Assembly: GCA_947441615.1 (NCBI GenBank)
Contig: CANEUH010000006.1
Coordinates: 1 to 64,000 of the forward strand
Reading direction: 5' to 3'
Origin: Bacteriovoracaceae bacterium
Lineage (GTDB): Bacteria > Bdellovibrionota > Bacteriovoracia > Bacteriovoracales > Bacteriovoracaceae
DNA length: 64,000 nucleotides
Shown: positions 43,190 to 53,801 of the stretch, one piece after another
How positions within the stretch are numbered: position 1 is the first letter of the stretch
How the letters are laid out: every line of letters begins with the position of its first letter
Program-made: the position numbers and the translations under genes
Notes under the pieces: generated by a model
Database searches by the model: none
The model's input: only the letters and a program-made list of their open reading frames with translations
What the model was told of the DNA's origin: nothing

Positions 43190-43216
43190 TGATCGGAACC
43201 AAGATAATTAACTTAA
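43190..43216 (-). promoter_or_regulatory. Sigma-28 (FliA) promoter of the flagellin gene
   Basis: Reading the minus strand: TTAAGTTA (43216-43209), 11 bases, then TCCGATCA (43197-43190). Consensus is TAAAGTTT-N11-GCCGATAA; each half matches six of eight positions and the spacer is exact. Start would be near 43183, giving a 5' leader of about 120 bases that contains small stem-loops (43102-43121 and 43165-43178). Confidence 0.7.
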
Positions 43217-43336
43217 GACTTTTTTCATAAATATTAATAACTTACACTTGATCAAAATAATTGGTTATTAGAAAAAGTTATATTTTTCAATGCCTTAAAC
43301 ATTCCCAGAGAGGGCCATGGCCGTTAAAATATTTTT

Positions 43337-43684
43337 ATGAATTTTTCAAATCCCATACTCATCTGCGACGAAAACGAAGAATTTCGCATCTTGATTCGAG
43401 ATATGCTCACAAGAAATGGATTTTTTCACGTTGTAGAGGCTTCAAACACTGAAGAGGCGTTGGAGTATTTGAAAACGAAGAATGAATATTTTGTTCTCAT
43501 CAGTGCAAATACACTTACAAACGAATCACTTCAATTATTACAAGATCAAAAATCTTTTCTTGTTTTAGCTGAAAATTCAAATCCTAAAACGATCTTTCTT
43601 GCTGCAAAGTTAGGAGTCGATAAAATTCTTTCACACCCCATTCATACTCGAAAACTAATGACTAGAATCAATTCTTCTATCTAG
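43337..43684 (+). CDS. Response-regulator receiver-like domain without the phosphoacceptor Asp
   Basis: 115 residues with a CheY-like layout. The N-terminal acidic pair is present (ILICDENEEF, Asp11-Glu12). At strand beta-3, where Asp is phosphorylated (usually VLLDxxMP), the sequence reads YFVLISANTL, without Asp. The final Lys-Pro motif (TKP) is SHPIH. So it cannot be phosphorylated in the usual way and is a pseudo-receiver. No output domain. It is divergent from the flagellin gene and ends 4 bases inside the stop of the convergent phosphoesterase gene. Role in motility is only a guess from position. Confidence 0.75.
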   Translation: MNFSNPILICDENEEFRILIRDMLTRNGFFHVVEASNTEEALEYLKTKNEYFVLISANTLTNESLQLLQDQKSFLVLAENSNPKTIFLAAKLGVDKILSHPIHTRKLMTRINSSI

Positions 43685-44826
43685 TGGTATTCTGAATAAG
43701 GGAAAGTGTTAATACCTTGCCAATGCTTAAGATCGACCTCAACATTTTTGTCAAAGTCTTCAATCGAATATTCTTTATTTTTAACTAATATTTTTGCGTA
43801 TGTGAGAACATTACTATTACTCCACTGACCTAAGTCCAGATTGACCATCCTAGTCCAAGTTCCAGTGTTAATAAACATTGTTCCGTCGTTAAAAATTCTA
43901 AGTGTTGGATTATGAGTGTGACCCACAATGAGGACTTTGGAGTCATGATGATTTTCAAAAAATTGTCTGGTTAATGATTCGTAGTCTTGAAATAGTTCTA
44001 GTTCTCTCATGAGGTCTTCGAAAACCTGTTTTAAACTACTTTTGGTCATGTAGAAGTGCCAGAACCTAACCATGAAAAAATAATAAATATTGGAAAGAAT
44101 GAAACGAATAGTAAAAAACGTATCAAAAAGGATTCCGTGAATAATAAAGTGCTTGATCGGCCTCACTGCATTAATAAATGATCGTTCTTGCTTATATTTA
44201 TTAATCACGTTTGTAACATAGTACGATCCCCAGGGAGGGATGAAATATTTTTCCCCGTTAAGAGTTTCAATAACGGCATTCTGTTGATCAAACTCATGGG
44301 CCCTTTCATACTGGTGGCCATGTTGAATACATACACCTTTTACAGGAATATGAGTCGAAATTGAATTTGAAAGAATGATATTTTTTTTCAAATCGCCAAA
44401 ATAATTTAGAAACTCATCTTTTAAAGAATCAAAGACAAATTCAGCATCATGATTTCCAATAATATAAACGATCTTCTTCTGAGGTTTAGATAAAAATCGT
44501 TTTAATGCCTCTAAAACACCACTGTGGGCATTCATGATCATTCTCAATTTTTCTAAGGCGGCAGTCTCACTCCAGAATTCATCATCATAGAACTCGACAT
44601 AAGGAACCGCTAGAAAATCAAAGAAATCGCCATTGATGACAAGCTCGACTTCGATATCCTGATAATCGGCAGAAGAGTAATAATTTAGGAAATCGACGAG
44701 CTCATTATCATAATGGAAATCTTCTAAAAGATTTCTCTTACCCTTAATCATCTTCCCTGCACTCAAGTGAAGGTCAGAAATAACTAAGACAACTTTTTGA
44801 ATATTATTCTTTTGATGGGATTTCAT
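43681..44826 (-). CDS. Calcineurin-like metallophosphoesterase
   Basis: 381 residues from ATG 44826 (an in-frame TTG at 44841 has no ribosome site). The metal motifs are complete: DLH (VISDLHLS), GDFFD, GNHD (IIGNHDAEF) and GHTH (IVGHTHNP). A hydrophobic insertion with Phe/Tyr-rich helices (about 245-275, IRFILSNIYYFFMVRFWHFY) lies between GNHD and GHTH, suggesting membrane contact as in LpxH- or UDP-diacylglucosamine-type enzymes, but length differs. Substrate unknown. Co-directional with the secreted protein gene and uvrB; overlaps the former by 23 bases. Confidence 0.85.
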   Translation of the reverse strand: MKSHQKNNIQKVVLVISDLHLSAGKMIKGKRNLLEDFHYDNELVDFLNYYSSADYQDIEVELVINGDFFDFLAVPYVEFYDDEFWSETAALEKLRMIMNAHSGVLEALKRFLSKPQKKIVYIIGNHDAEFVFDSLKDEFLNYFGDLKKNIILSNSISTHIPVKGVCIQHGHQYERAHEFDQQNAVIETLNGEKYFIPPWGSYYVTNVINKYKQERSFINAVRPIKHFIIHGILFDTFFTIRFILSNIYYFFMVRFWHFYMTKSSLKQVFEDLMRELELFQDYESLTRQFFENHHDSKVLIVGHTHNPTLRIFNDGTMFINTGTWTRMVNLDLGQWSNSNVLTYAKILVKNKEYSIEDFDKNVEVDLKHWQGINTFPYSEYH

Positions 44827-45154
44827 AGGCTTTTTTACCAAAAAGGAGTGGCACTTCCTGGAAGGCTGGACTTACAGGAACAAAAACGACCGGTGATTGA
44901 CTCTTATTTTCAATTTCAACTGTTTCTGTTTTTCCTGAGGCGACTGAAACAAACTTTAAAATTTTACTACCTACGATGAACTTCCCTACCTGATCAGAAA
45001 GGGAGCGATTTTCCACGATAACGGAAAATAGGGCGTTCTTTTTTTCGGGTGATAGAACATAAACACTTCGATCATTCACCTGGATAATAAATCCTTGGGT
45101 CTTAACCTGAGAGAAAGCAAGAAAGGGCAAAAATAATAAAAACAAATAACTCAT
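44804..45154 (-). CDS. Small secreted protein of unknown function
   Basis: 116 residues with a signal peptide ([16 protein letters not shown]). The mature part is beta-rich ([20 protein letters not shown]). Its ATG overlaps the uvrB stop (four bases) and its end overlaps the phosphoesterase start, so the three form one unit. Not recognised. Confidence 0.7.
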   Translation of the reverse strand: MSYLFLLFLPFLAFSQVKTQGFIIQVNDRSVYVLSPEKKNALFSVIVENRSLSDQVGKFIVGSKILKFVSVASGKTETVEIENKSQSPVVFVPVSPAFQEVPLLFGKKAYEIPSKE

Positions 45155-47151
45155 ACCATAAACCTTAACTCGGATAATTTTTTTACTTCGTCCCTGAGTT
45201 TCGCTGCCTCCTCAAAATTGAGAGCACTCGCAGCTTCTTTCATGGCCTGTTTTAATTCCTTAATTTTAGCATCAATTGCCTCTGCAGTGAGTGATTGGGT
45301 CGAAATTTCTTTATTCCGCCCTTTTTTGTCGGCTTTCTTGGCCCCGCGAAGAACCTCAATCACTCCACCACTTATTTTTTTTGCAACGGTTTTTGGAGTT
45401 AAACCATGTTTTTGATTGTATTCCTTTTGTTTCTGCCTTCTTTCCTCAGTAACCCTCATCGCTTCATTCATGCTAGGTGTTTTTTTAAATCCATAAAGAA
45501 TAACCCTTCCCTCTGAGTTTCTTGCGGCCCTACCTATTGTTTGAATTAATGAGCGAGTTGAGCGAAGAAATCCCTCTTTATCTGCATCTAAAATACCAAC
45601 AAGAGCAACTTCGGGGATATCTAAACCTTCTCTTAAAAGGTTGATTCCAACTAAAATATCAAATTCACCAAGGCGAAGATCTCTTAAAATCTCCATTCTC
45701 TCCAAGGTATCTATATCAGAGTGAAGGTAACGGATTCTCATCCCTATGCCCTTATAAAATGTCGTTAATTCTTCGGCGAGTTTTTTTGTCAACGTTGTCA
45801 CAAGAACTCTGTGACCCAGAGAAATTGCTTTTTTTGCCTCGACTAAAAGATCATCGACTTGATTCTTAGCATCCTTGTATTCAATAACCGGATCAAGTAA
45901 TCCTGTTGGCCTTATAATTTGTTCCGCATACTCTCCATCCACTTTCTGAAGCTCATAATCTGCAGGGGTCGCTGAGACAAATAGAACTTGGTCTAATTTA
46001 CTTTCAAATTCAGGAAAATTAAGCGGTCTATTATCCAGAGCACTTGGTAACCGGAACCCATAATCTACGAGGGTCATTTTCCGCGCCCGATCGCCCTTGT
46101 ACATCCCACCAACTTGAGGAATCGTAACGTGGGATTCATCTACAATTAATAAAAAATCTTTTTTAAAGTAATCAATGAGAGTAAACGGAGCCTCTCCAGG
46201 TTTGTTTCCAGAAAGATGTCTCGAGTAATTCTCAATTCCCGGACAAAATCCCATTTCTTCCATCATTTCTAAATCAAGAAGTGTTCTCTGCTGGAGCCTC
46301 TGTTCTTCCACCAATTTATTTTGTGAGTGGAGTTCTTGGAGTCTCTCCCTTAATTCTAGTTTGATTTCTTGAACAGCAACTTTCATCTTGTCTTTACTTA
46401 CTACGTAGTGGCTTTTTGGATAAATATCAACTTTAGTAAGAGGTTGAATGACTTTCCCTCTCAGCGGATCGACTAAGTAAATACCATCTATGACATCATC
46501 AAAAAATTCAATCCTTAGAACCTGAGAATCTTCATAGGCAGGAAAGACCTCAACGATGTCCCCTCTGACTCTGAACGTTCCACGATGAAAATCAATATCA
46601 TTTCTCTGGTATTGATTATCAACTAATCTTCGGAGGAATTCATCTCGTTCTATTTTGTCTTGAGTAAGTACTGTTATCCTTTGGCCAAAATACTCCTCAG
46701 GAGATCCAATACCATAGATGCAGCTAACTGATGCCACAACAATAACATCCTCACGAGAAAAGAGTGATCTCGTTGTTGAGTGGCGAAGTTTGTCTATCTC
46801 TTCATTAATTGCTGAATCTTTTTCGATATATGTATCCGATCCAGGAACATAGGCTTCTGGTTGGTAATAGTCATAATAGGAAACAAAATACTCCACTGCA
46901 TTTTGAGGAAAAAATTCCTTAAATTCAGCAAATAGCTGAGCTGCAAGTGTTTTATTGGGAGCTAGGATTAAAGTTTTTTTACCTAGATTTTTAATCACAT
47001 TCGCCATAGCAAAGGTCTTACCGGAGCCCGTAACCCCAAGAAGAGTCTGGAAGGGAGAATGTTTCTTAAATTGTTCAGTCAACTGGGCAATCGCCTGCGG
47101 CTGATCCCCAGTAGGTTTAAAAGCTGACTCTAGAATGAAATTTGCTGTCAT
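45151..47151 (-). CDS. uvrB: Excinuclease ABC subunit B
   Basis: Damage-verification helicase of nucleotide excision repair. 666 residues: Walker A GVTGSGKT (about 39-46), the beta-hairpin region [12 protein letters not shown], motifs DESH, VSATP and QTIGRAARN, and the C-terminal UVR domain ([26 protein letters not shown]) that binds UvrC. Normal length. Only a weak ribosome site is seen before ATG 47151. Divergent from the pyr operon. Confidence 0.97.
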   Translation of the reverse strand: MTANFILESAFKPTGDQPQAIAQLTEQFKKHSPFQTLLGVTGSGKTFAMANVIKNLGKKTLILAPNKTLAAQLFAEFKEFFPQNAVEYFVSYYDYYQPEAYVPGSDTYIEKDSAINEEIDKLRHSTTRSLFSREDVIVVASVSCIYGIGSPEEYFGQRITVLTQDKIERDEFLRRLVDNQYQRNDIDFHRGTFRVRGDIVEVFPAYEDSQVLRIEFFDDVIDGIYLVDPLRGKVIQPLTKVDIYPKSHYVVSKDKMKVAVQEIKLELRERLQELHSQNKLVEEQRLQQRTLLDLEMMEEMGFCPGIENYSRHLSGNKPGEAPFTLIDYFKKDFLLIVDESHVTIPQVGGMYKGDRARKMTLVDYGFRLPSALDNRPLNFPEFESKLDQVLFVSATPADYELQKVDGEYAEQIIRPTGLLDPVIEYKDAKNQVDDLLVEAKKAISLGHRVLVTTLTKKLAEELTTFYKGIGMRIRYLHSDIDTLERMEILRDLRLGEFDILVGINLLREGLDIPEVALVGILDADKEGFLRSTRSLIQTIGRAARNSEGRVILYGFKKTPSMNEAMRVTEERRQKQKEYNQKHGLTPKTVAKKISGGVIEVLRGAKKADKKGRNKEISTQSLTAEAIDAKIKELKQAMKEAASALNFEEAAKLRDEVKKLSELRFMV

Positions 47152-47331
47152 AATTTTAACTCTTGTCGATGGCCTTTTAACTTTGATATTAATCTTAAAA
47201 TTACGTGTATAGGACTACAAGTATGCGCCTGATGCCTCTCTGCATCAATTTAATTTCTCACGACATCCACCACTTAGTCTATTCTATTCTCTTAAATCAA
47301 ATGTCTACTTCTTTCGCTCTTGAGGAGGATA

Positions 47332-48240
47332 ATGATCAAGCATTTTCTATCTCTATCTAGTTTTTCATCTCCGGATCTACAAGCTCTCATAGACAGGGCC
47401 CATTTCTTTTCTCTTGAAACAAAACATCCTGACAAAATACGCCACCTCTTAAAGAATAAAATATTTGCTAATGTCTTTTATGAGCCAAGCACTAGAACTC
47501 GCTGCTCATTTGAAATTGCCGCTAAAAGACTCGGAGCAGAGGTCGTAAATTTTGTGCCTGAAAATTCCAGCGTAAAAAAAGGAGAAACTGTTTATGACAC
47601 ACTTAAAACCCTTGAAAGCCTTGGCGTGGACGGTATTGTCTTTAGACACTCTGATGATCATGTTTTTGATTTTCTCCATCATAAGTTTGATTTACCTCTC
47701 TTAAATGCTGGCGCAGGAAAGAACGAACACCCTTCGCAAGGACTTTTAGATCTATTAACTCTTCATCAAGAATTTGGAAAATTAGAAGGATTAAACGTAG
47801 CTGTTTGTGGGGATATTAAGCACTCTCGAGTCGCGGGATCACTGATGGTCGCTGCTGAGAAATTTAAATTTAATGTCTTTCTTTGTGGCCCTGAAGGCCT
47901 TATTCAGGAAACTCGAAACGTTCACGTATTTAAATCCCATTTTGATGAAATTCTCCCCAAGGTGGATGCTATTATGATGCTAAGGATTCAACTTGAAAGA
48001 CATGATGAACTTGAGCTCGATCCAGTCAGTTATCATAAACAATTTGGTCTCAATCAAAAAAGAATGAATACGATGAGAAAAGACGCCATTATTCTTCATC
48101 CTGGTCCCTTTAATAGAGGTGTCGAAATTTCAGATGACATTGTCGAGCACGAGCAGTCTAGGATCTTTAAACAAATGAGTAACGGAGTTTTTGCGAGAAT
48201 GGCGATCTTAGAATGGGCCATTCAAGGAAATAGATCATGA
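47332..48240 (+). CDS. pyrB: Aspartate carbamoyltransferase
   Basis: Joins carbamoyl phosphate and aspartate, first committed step of pyrimidine synthesis. 302 residues from ATG 47332; AGGAGG precedes it, and the upstream in-frame TTG at 47320 has no such site. Phosphate-binding block FYEPSTRTRCSFE and the HPSQGLLDLLT and HPGPFNRG blocks are diagnostic. First gene of pyrB-carA-carB-pyrF-pyrE-lysA. No PyrI. No obvious pyrimidine attenuator in the 180-base leader. Confidence 0.95.
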   Translation: MIKHFLSLSSFSSPDLQALIDRAHFFSLETKHPDKIRHLLKNKIFANVFYEPSTRTRCSFEIAAKRLGAEVVNFVPENSSVKKGETVYDTLKTLESLGVDGIVFRHSDDHVFDFLHHKFDLPLLNAGAGKNEHPSQGLLDLLTLHQEFGKLEGLNVAVCGDIKHSRVAGSLMVAAEKFKFNVFLCGPEGLIQETRNVHVFKSHFDEILPKVDAIMMLRIQLERHDELELDPVSYHKQFGLNQKRMNTMRKDAIILHPGPFNRGVEISDDIVEHEQSRIFKQMSNGVFARMAILEWAIQGNRS

Positions 48241-49310
48241 GAAAAATAAAACTAATTCTTGAAAATGGTGACGAATACGTTGGTGAATCAATTGGTTTTG
48301 ATATTGATCAATCCTATTCATTAGGAGAACTCGTTTTCAATACAAGTATGACTGGTTACCAAGAGATTCTCTCAGATCCATCCTATTGTGATCAAATGGT
48401 CATTATGACTTATCCACTCATTGGAAACTACGGAGTGAATAAAGATGATTTCGAATCTCTAACCCCCGCCTTAAAAGGCTTAATCGTGAGAGAGTGTCCA
48501 GGTGAGGGATCAAACTGGAGAAACGAGTATTCACTTAGAGAACTCTTAGAAAGATTTAAGATTCCAGGAATTGCTGGCATTGATACAAGAGAGCTCACCA
48601 AAAAAATTCGTAATTATGGTGTGATGAAAGCAGTGCTCGTTCCTGAAAACTACGTCAACCAAAACGCAAAAGTCATTCTTTCAAAGTCCTTAGGAACTGA
48701 TCAAATTAATAGAGTCTCAACAAAAAATCCAATTCATTTCCCTGGATCTGGAAAAAGAGTTATTCTCATGGATTTTGGGTATAAAAAAAATATCCTCCGC
48801 TCACTTATGATAAGAAATTGTGATGTTGTTGTTGTCCCATGGAATGCTTCAGTTGAACTCATTCAAAGCTATCGACCTCAAGGCATTGTGATGTCCAACG
48901 GGCCAGGGAATCCAAAAGATGTGCCAGAGGTCCTGCCGGTGATTAGAGAGCTTCAAAAGCATTATCCTATGTTTTCAATTTGCATGGGACATCAACTCTT
49001 TGCTTTGGCCAATGGGGCAGACACTGAGAAATTGAAGTTTGGTCATCGAGGAGGCAATCATCCTGTAAAAGATCTCAAACTTGGTAAAGTTTTTATGAGT
49101 TCTCAGAACCATGGATTTGCAGTCACTTCGAATTCAATTAATAATAGTGAATTGGAAATTACTCAAATCAATATTAATGACAATACTGTTGAGGGATTAA
49201 AACATAAAACTCTTCCAGCCTTTTCAGTTCAGTATCACCCTGAAGCTTGTCCCGGACCAGAGGATACGGCTTGGTTGTTTGACAATTTTTTAAAGACGAT
49301 AAGGAATTAA
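48237..49310 (+). CDS. carA: Carbamoyl-phosphate synthase small chain
   Basis: Glutaminase subunit: makes ammonia for CarB. 357 residues. The class I amidotransferase triad is visible: Cys in [10 protein letters not shown], His and Glu in [11 protein letters not shown]-terminal CPSase domain with [20 protein letters not shown] overlaps the pyrB stop (ATGA). carB starts one base after its stop. Confidence 0.96.
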   Translation: MRKIKLILENGDEYVGESIGFDIDQSYSLGELVFNTSMTGYQEILSDPSYCDQMVIMTYPLIGNYGVNKDDFESLTPALKGLIVRECPGEGSNWRNEYSLRELLERFKIPGIAGIDTRELTKKIRNYGVMKAVLVPENYVNQNAKVILSKSLGTDQINRVSTKNPIHFPGSGKRVILMDFGYKKNILRSLMIRNCDVVVVPWNASVELIQSYRPQGIVMSNGPGNPKDVPEVLPVIRELQKHYPMFSICMGHQLFALANGADTEKLKFGHRGGNHPVKDLKLGKVFMSSQNHGFAVTSNSINNSELEITQININDNTVEGLKHKTLPAFSVQYHPEACPGPEDTAWLFDNFLKTIRN

Positions 49311-49311
49311 T

Positions 49312-52300
49312 ATGCCAGTTCATTCGCATCTTAAAAAAGTTCTTGTAATTGGATCCGGGCCAATTGTTATTGGACAGGCGGCTGAGTTTGATTATTCTGG
49401 AACTCAGGCGGTAAAATCATTAATTGAAGAAGGAATTGAAGTGGTTTTGGTGAACTCAAATCCGGCCACCATCATGACCGACAAAGAGACTGCTCATAAA
49501 GTTTATATTGAGCCTCTTACAAAAGAATTCCTATTAAAAATTATTCATAAGGAAAAGCCTGATGGTCTTCTTCCTACTTTAGGTGGGCAAACAGCTTTAA
49601 ATTTGGCGGTTAAATTAGAAGAAGAGGGTCATTTAAGAAGATTAGGAGTTCAACTTTTAGGATGTCGAGTCGACACCATCCAAAAAGCTGAGGATAGAAA
49701 ATTATTTAAAGATCTAATGCTTCAAATTGGGGAACCAGTTCCGGAAAGTCGAATCGTGACAGAACTCTCGGAAGCACTCGAATTTGCCGATAACATTGGA
49801 TACCCTGTCATCGTTAGACCCGCGTTTACTCTCGGTGGCACAGGTGGGGGCATCGCTAAAGATCGAGAAGAATTAACCATGGTGGGAACTTCAGGACTTG
49901 CGGCCTCTCCTATTCAACAATGTCTGATTGAGAGATCTATCGCTGGTTTTAAAGAAATTGAGTATGAAGTTATTAGAGATAGTCATGATAACTGTATCAT
50001 TGTCTGTAACATGGAAAATATTGACCCCGTGGGAGTTCATACAGGAGACTCAATCGTACTTGCTCCAAGTCAGACCCTTAGTGATAAAGAGTATCAACTT
50101 TTAAGATCGTCCGCTTTAAAAATTATCCGTTCTCTTAAAATCGAGGGAGGCTGCAACGTTCAGTACGCCCTCGATCCAGACTCCTTTAACTATTACGTCA
50201 TTGAAGTTAATCCTCGTGTTTCAAGGTCCTCAGCTTTGGCCTCCAAGGCAACGGGATACCCCATTGCTAAAATTGCAGCCAAAATCGCTATTGGTAAAAC
50301 GCTGGATGAAATTATTAATCCAGTGACGAAAAAAACCTATGCCTGCTTTGAACCCGCTCTCGACTACGTTGTAAGTAAAATCCCAAGATGGCCCTTTGAT
50401 AAATTTCAAAAAGCAAATCGTCGTCTTGGCACTCAGATGAAGGCGACCGGTGAAGTCATGGCACTTGGAAGAACGATTGAGGAATCTCTTCTTAAGGCAG
50501 TTCGCTCCCTTGAAGTTGGTTTATGTCACCTAGAACTTCCTGAATGGAAGAATAAAACGAAGATTGAAATTATTGAAAAAATATTAAAACAAGATGATGA
50601 AAGATTGTTTGCGATCTCGGAAGCGATGAGAATCGGCGTAACCGAGAAAGAGATTCATGAGCTCACAAAGATTGATCTGTTTTTTCTAGCAAAAATCAGA
50701 AATATCATTCAACTAGAAAGGAGACTTGAATCAGAGAAAGATTCAATGACTCTTCTTTATGAAGCAAAAAGAATGGGCTTTTCAGATAAGTTTATCTCTA
50801 AGTTATGGAAGTGTAATGAAGATGACATCTTTCAAATGAGAAAACAGCAAAACATGATTCCAGTCTACAAGATGGTAGATACCTGCGCAGGAGAATTTGA
50901 ATCCTCCACTCCCTACTATTACTCTACTTATGAAAAAGAGGATGAGGTCCTCCCCTCTTCTAAAAAGAAAGTTGTCGTTCTGGGTTCTGGACCCATAAGA
51001 ATTGGTCAGGGAATTGAGTTTGACTACGCAACTGTTCACGCCATAGAGGCCATTAGAAGTATGGGTCTTGAAGCGATTGTCATTAACAATAATCCTGAAA
51101 CTGTTTCTACGGACTTTAATATTTCAGATCGACTCTATTTTGAGCCTCTCACTCTTGAAGATGTTTATAACGTCATCGAAAAAGAAAAACCGATTGGAGT
51201 GATTGTCCAGTTTGGAGGGCAAACTGCGATCAATCTCGCTGAACCACTTTCAAAACGGAGCGTTAATATTATTGGTACCTCTACTGATGATATTGATAAG
51301 GCAGAAGATAGAAAAAGATTTGAGGAACTTCTAAGAGGGCTATCAATCGCTCAACCTCTTGGTTGTACAGTAACATCTATTAATGAAGCTGTTGAAAAGT
51401 CTGCTCACCTTGGTTTTCCAGTCATCGTGAGACCATCCTATGTTCTGGGTGGTAGAGCGATGGAGATCGTTTATAACGAAGCAGAACTCAACGATTATAT
51501 GAGTCGAGCAGTCAAAGTGAATCCCTCTCATCCAGTGCTCATAGATCGCTATATGATTGGAAGAGAAATGGAAGTAGATGCTATTTCTGATGGTGAAACT
51601 GTTTTTATTCCTGGGATTATGGAGCATATTGAGAAGGCAGGAGTCCATTCAGGAGATTCCATCGCTGTGTACCCCCCACAAAGTGTTTCAAAAGAGATTC
51701 TTGAACAGTTATCTCAAACGACGATCTTAATTACAAAAGCCTTAAATATAAAAGGACTTATTAATCTTCAATTTGTTATCCATGATGATGAAGTCTTCGT
51801 CCTTGAAGTGAATCCACGCTCTTCAAGAACAGTTCCTTTTCTATCGAAAGTAACGGGTGTACAAATGGCAAAAATCGCAACAAAAGCGATTCTCGGGGAG
51901 TCACTTAAATCCCAGGGGTTTTACGATGGTACACTTCCACATAAGGATTCTGTCGCAGTTAAGGCTCCCGTTTTTTCATTCGCCAAACTTTCAGATGTTG
52001 AAATCGCTTTAGGCCCTGAGATGAAATCAACTGGTGAAGTCATGGGGAAAGATAAAGTATTTGAAAAGGCACTTCATAAAGCATTTGTAGCCGCAGGGGT
52101 TATTATTCCTGATTCAGGAACAATTCTCGCAACGATTAATGATAAAGATAAAGAGGAAGCGCTTAAATTGTTTAAACGCTTCTACCAGATTGGCTTTGAC
52201 TTTATAGCGACAGAGGGTACTTCTAAACTTCTGAAATCAGCTCATATTCCGGTTAGAACGATCGCGAGGATTGGACAAGCGGAGGACGATATCATTAAAG

Positions 52301-52488
52301 AGATCAAGTCAGGTCGAGTTGCTCTTGTTATTAACACAATTTCTAAGGGCAAAAATGTTGAGTCAGATGGATTTAAAATGAGAAGGATTGCTGTTGAACG
52401 TGGGCTTCTTTGTCTTACTTCACTTGATACCACTGAAGCTCTTCTTAAGACGATTGAAAGAAATACTTATTCTATGGATCCCCTATGA
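49312..52488 (+). CDS. carB: Carbamoyl-phosphate synthase large chain
   Basis: 1058 residues, duplicated ATP-grasp halves: both start with a VLGSGPIxIGQxxEFDY block ([20 protein letters not shown] near 10 and [20 protein letters not shown] near 560). The first half makes carboxyphosphate/carbamate, the second phosphorylates it. A C-terminal MGS allosteric domain ([14 protein letters not shown]) is present. Slightly shorter than E. coli CarB (1073). The stop overlaps pyrF. Confidence 0.97.
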   Translation: MPVHSHLKKVLVIGSGPIVIGQAAEFDYSGTQAVKSLIEEGIEVVLVNSNPATIMTDKETAHKVYIEPLTKEFLLKIIHKEKPDGLLPTLGGQTALNLAVKLEEEGHLRRLGVQLLGCRVDTIQKAEDRKLFKDLMLQIGEPVPESRIVTELSEALEFADNIGYPVIVRPAFTLGGTGGGIAKDREELTMVGTSGLAASPIQQCLIERSIAGFKEIEYEVIRDSHDNCIIVCNMENIDPVGVHTGDSIVLAPSQTLSDKEYQLLRSSALKIIRSLKIEGGCNVQYALDPDSFNYYVIEVNPRVSRSSALASKATGYPIAKIAAKIAIGKTLDEIINPVTKKTYACFEPALDYVVSKIPRWPFDKFQKANRRLGTQMKATGEVMALGRTIEESLLKAVRSLEVGLCHLELPEWKNKTKIEIIEKILKQDDERLFAISEAMRIGVTEKEIHELTKIDLFFLAKIRNIIQLERRLESEKDSMTLLYEAKRMGFSDKFISKLWKCNEDDIFQMRKQQNMIPVYKMVDTCAGEFESSTPYYYSTYEKEDEVLPSSKKKVVVLGSGPIRIGQGIEFDYATVHAIEAIRSMGLEAIVINNNPETVSTDFNISDRLYFEPLTLEDVYNVIEKEKPIGVIVQFGGQTAINLAEPLSKRSVNIIGTSTDDIDKAEDRKRFEELLRGLSIAQPLGCTVTSINEAVEKSAHLGFPVIVRPSYVLGGRAMEIVYNEAELNDYMSRAVKVNPSHPVLIDRYMIGREMEVDAISDGETVFIPGIMEHIEKAGVHSGDSIAVYPPQSVSKEILEQLSQTTILITKALNIKGLINLQFVIHDDEVFVLEVNPRSSRTVPFLSKVTGVQMAKIATKAILGESLKSQGFYDGTLPHKDSVAVKAPVFSFAKLSDVEIALGPEMKSTGEVMGKDKVFEKALHKAFVAAGVIIPDSGTILATINDKDKEEALKLFKRFYQIGFDFIATEGTSKLLKSAHIPVRTIARIGQAEDDIIKEIKSGRVALVINTISKGKNVESDGFKMRRIAVERGLLCLTSLDTTEALLKTIERNTYSMDPL

Positions 52489-53183
52489 AGATTCCTCCAG
52501 AAAAAGTGATCGTTGCCCTTGATACGCCTAGCCTTCAATCAGCGACAGATCTTCTTGATGAATTGAAAGATCACAGAGTCTGGGTAAAAGTGGGAATGGA
52601 GCTCTTCTATGGCGCCGGTCCAGAAATTATCCTTAACGCCCACAATAAAGGTTTTAAGGTCTTTCTTGATTTAAAACTTCATGACATTCCAAATACCGTC
52701 GGGCAATCATTAAAAACTCTTTCAAAGCTTCCTTTTGACATGGTCAATATTCACGCTGCTGGTGGAAAGGAAATGATGAAAAGAGCAGCTGAGGCGATAA
52801 AATCATCCTATCATCCGCCACTTTTAATTGCAGTCACCCAACTCACCAGCACGAGTACGGAGCAAATGAACCTAGAACAAAAAATTCCAGGCGATTTAGC
52901 TCTAAGTGTACTTAACTACGCTAAACTTGCTAAGGAAAGTGGTTGCGATGGAGTTGTGTCATCACCTCTTGAAGTGAAAATTATTAAATCCATTTGTGGG
53001 GATGATTTTCTTACTGTGACTCCTGGAATTAGGCCAAAAGACGCCAACCATCAAGATCAAAAGAGGGTCACAACTCCCCTAGAGGCCCTTGAGTTAGGGA
53101 CAGATTTTATGGTGATTGGTCGACCAATCACTGGGGCAAAAGATCCCAAAAAAGCACTCGAAGAGATACTAAGAGGACAATAA
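52485..53183 (+). CDS. pyrF: Orotidine 5'-phosphate decarboxylase
   Basis: Last step to UMP. 232 residues. The catalytic block [13 protein letters not shown] carries the Asp-Lys-Asp network; other blocks [21 protein letters not shown] and [12 protein letters not shown] are typical of the bacterial type-1 family. ATG overlaps the carB stop (ATGA). Followed directly by pyrE. Confidence 0.95.
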   Translation: MKIPPEKVIVALDTPSLQSATDLLDELKDHRVWVKVGMELFYGAGPEIILNAHNKGFKVFLDLKLHDIPNTVGQSLKTLSKLPFDMVNIHAAGGKEMMKRAAEAIKSSYHPPLLIAVTQLTSTSTEQMNLEQKIPGDLALSVLNYAKLAKESGCDGVVSSPLEVKIIKSICGDDFLTVTPGIRPKDANHQDQKRVTTPLEALELGTDFMVIGRPITGAKDPKKALEEILRGQ

Positions 53184-53801
53184 ATGACAACTGAAGAAGA
53201 AATTGCCAAAATACTTTTATCTGAAAAAGCCGTTTTTTTAAGACCTGAAGAACCATTTACTTGGACCTCAGGTATAAAATCTCCTGTTTACTGTGACAAT
53301 CGTCTTCTTATTTCAACCGTTATTTCAAGAGAAATAATCATTAAGTCCTTTGTCGACTTCATCAAACCACTAAATATTGATCTCGTTGCAGGAACTGCGA
53401 CGGCCGGGATCCCTTGGGCCGCTTGGATTGCGCATGCAATGAAGTTACCACTTGTTTATATCCGGTCTTCAAGTAAAGATCATGGTAGGCAAAACGCCAT
53501 AGAGGGAGCAGTCCAAGAGGGACAAAAAGCGGTATTAATAGAAGATCTCGTTTCTACGGGTAAAAGTTCTATCGCCGCAGCTAAAAAGTTACAAGAAGCA
53601 GAGGTTGAGATCAGTCGTATTGTTAGTATCTTCTCGTATCAGTTCGCGGATACTGATAAAATTTTTAAAGAAAACAATCTTCATATCCACTCATTAACTA
53701 ACTTTGAAATCCTTGCAAAAGTCGCTTATGATAATAGGATGCTTAACAGTGAAGCGTTAAAACAAGTACTAGAATGGAAAGAGAGTGTTAAATTTTTATG
53801 A
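53184..53801 (+). CDS. pyrE: Orotate phosphoribosyltransferase
   Basis: 205 residues. PRPP-binding motif AVLIEDLVSTGKSSIAA (about 113-129) and the loop YIRSSSKDHGRQNAIEG with catalytic Lys. Normal length. Starts at ATG 53184 directly after pyrF and its stop overlaps lysA by four bases. PyrC and PyrD are not in this operon. Confidence 0.95.
   Translation: MTTEEEIAKILLSEKAVFLRPEEPFTWTSGIKSPVYCDNRLLISTVISREIIIKSFVDFIKPLNIDLVAGTATAGIPWAAWIAHAMKLPLVYIRSSSKDHGRQNAIEGAVQEGQKAVLIEDLVSTGKSSIAAAKKLQEAEVEISRIVSIFSYQFADTDKIFKENNLHIHSLTNFEILAKVAYDNRMLNSEALKQVLEWKESVKFL

Noticed and set aside
47230..47247. Small hairpin TGATGC/GCATCA upstream of pyrB as a possible attenuator
   Set aside because: Only 6 bp, no T-tract and no leader peptide; too weak to call.
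47320..47331. Earlier TTG start of pyrB
   Set aside because: AGGAGG lies between it and ATG 47332, so the ATG is the start.
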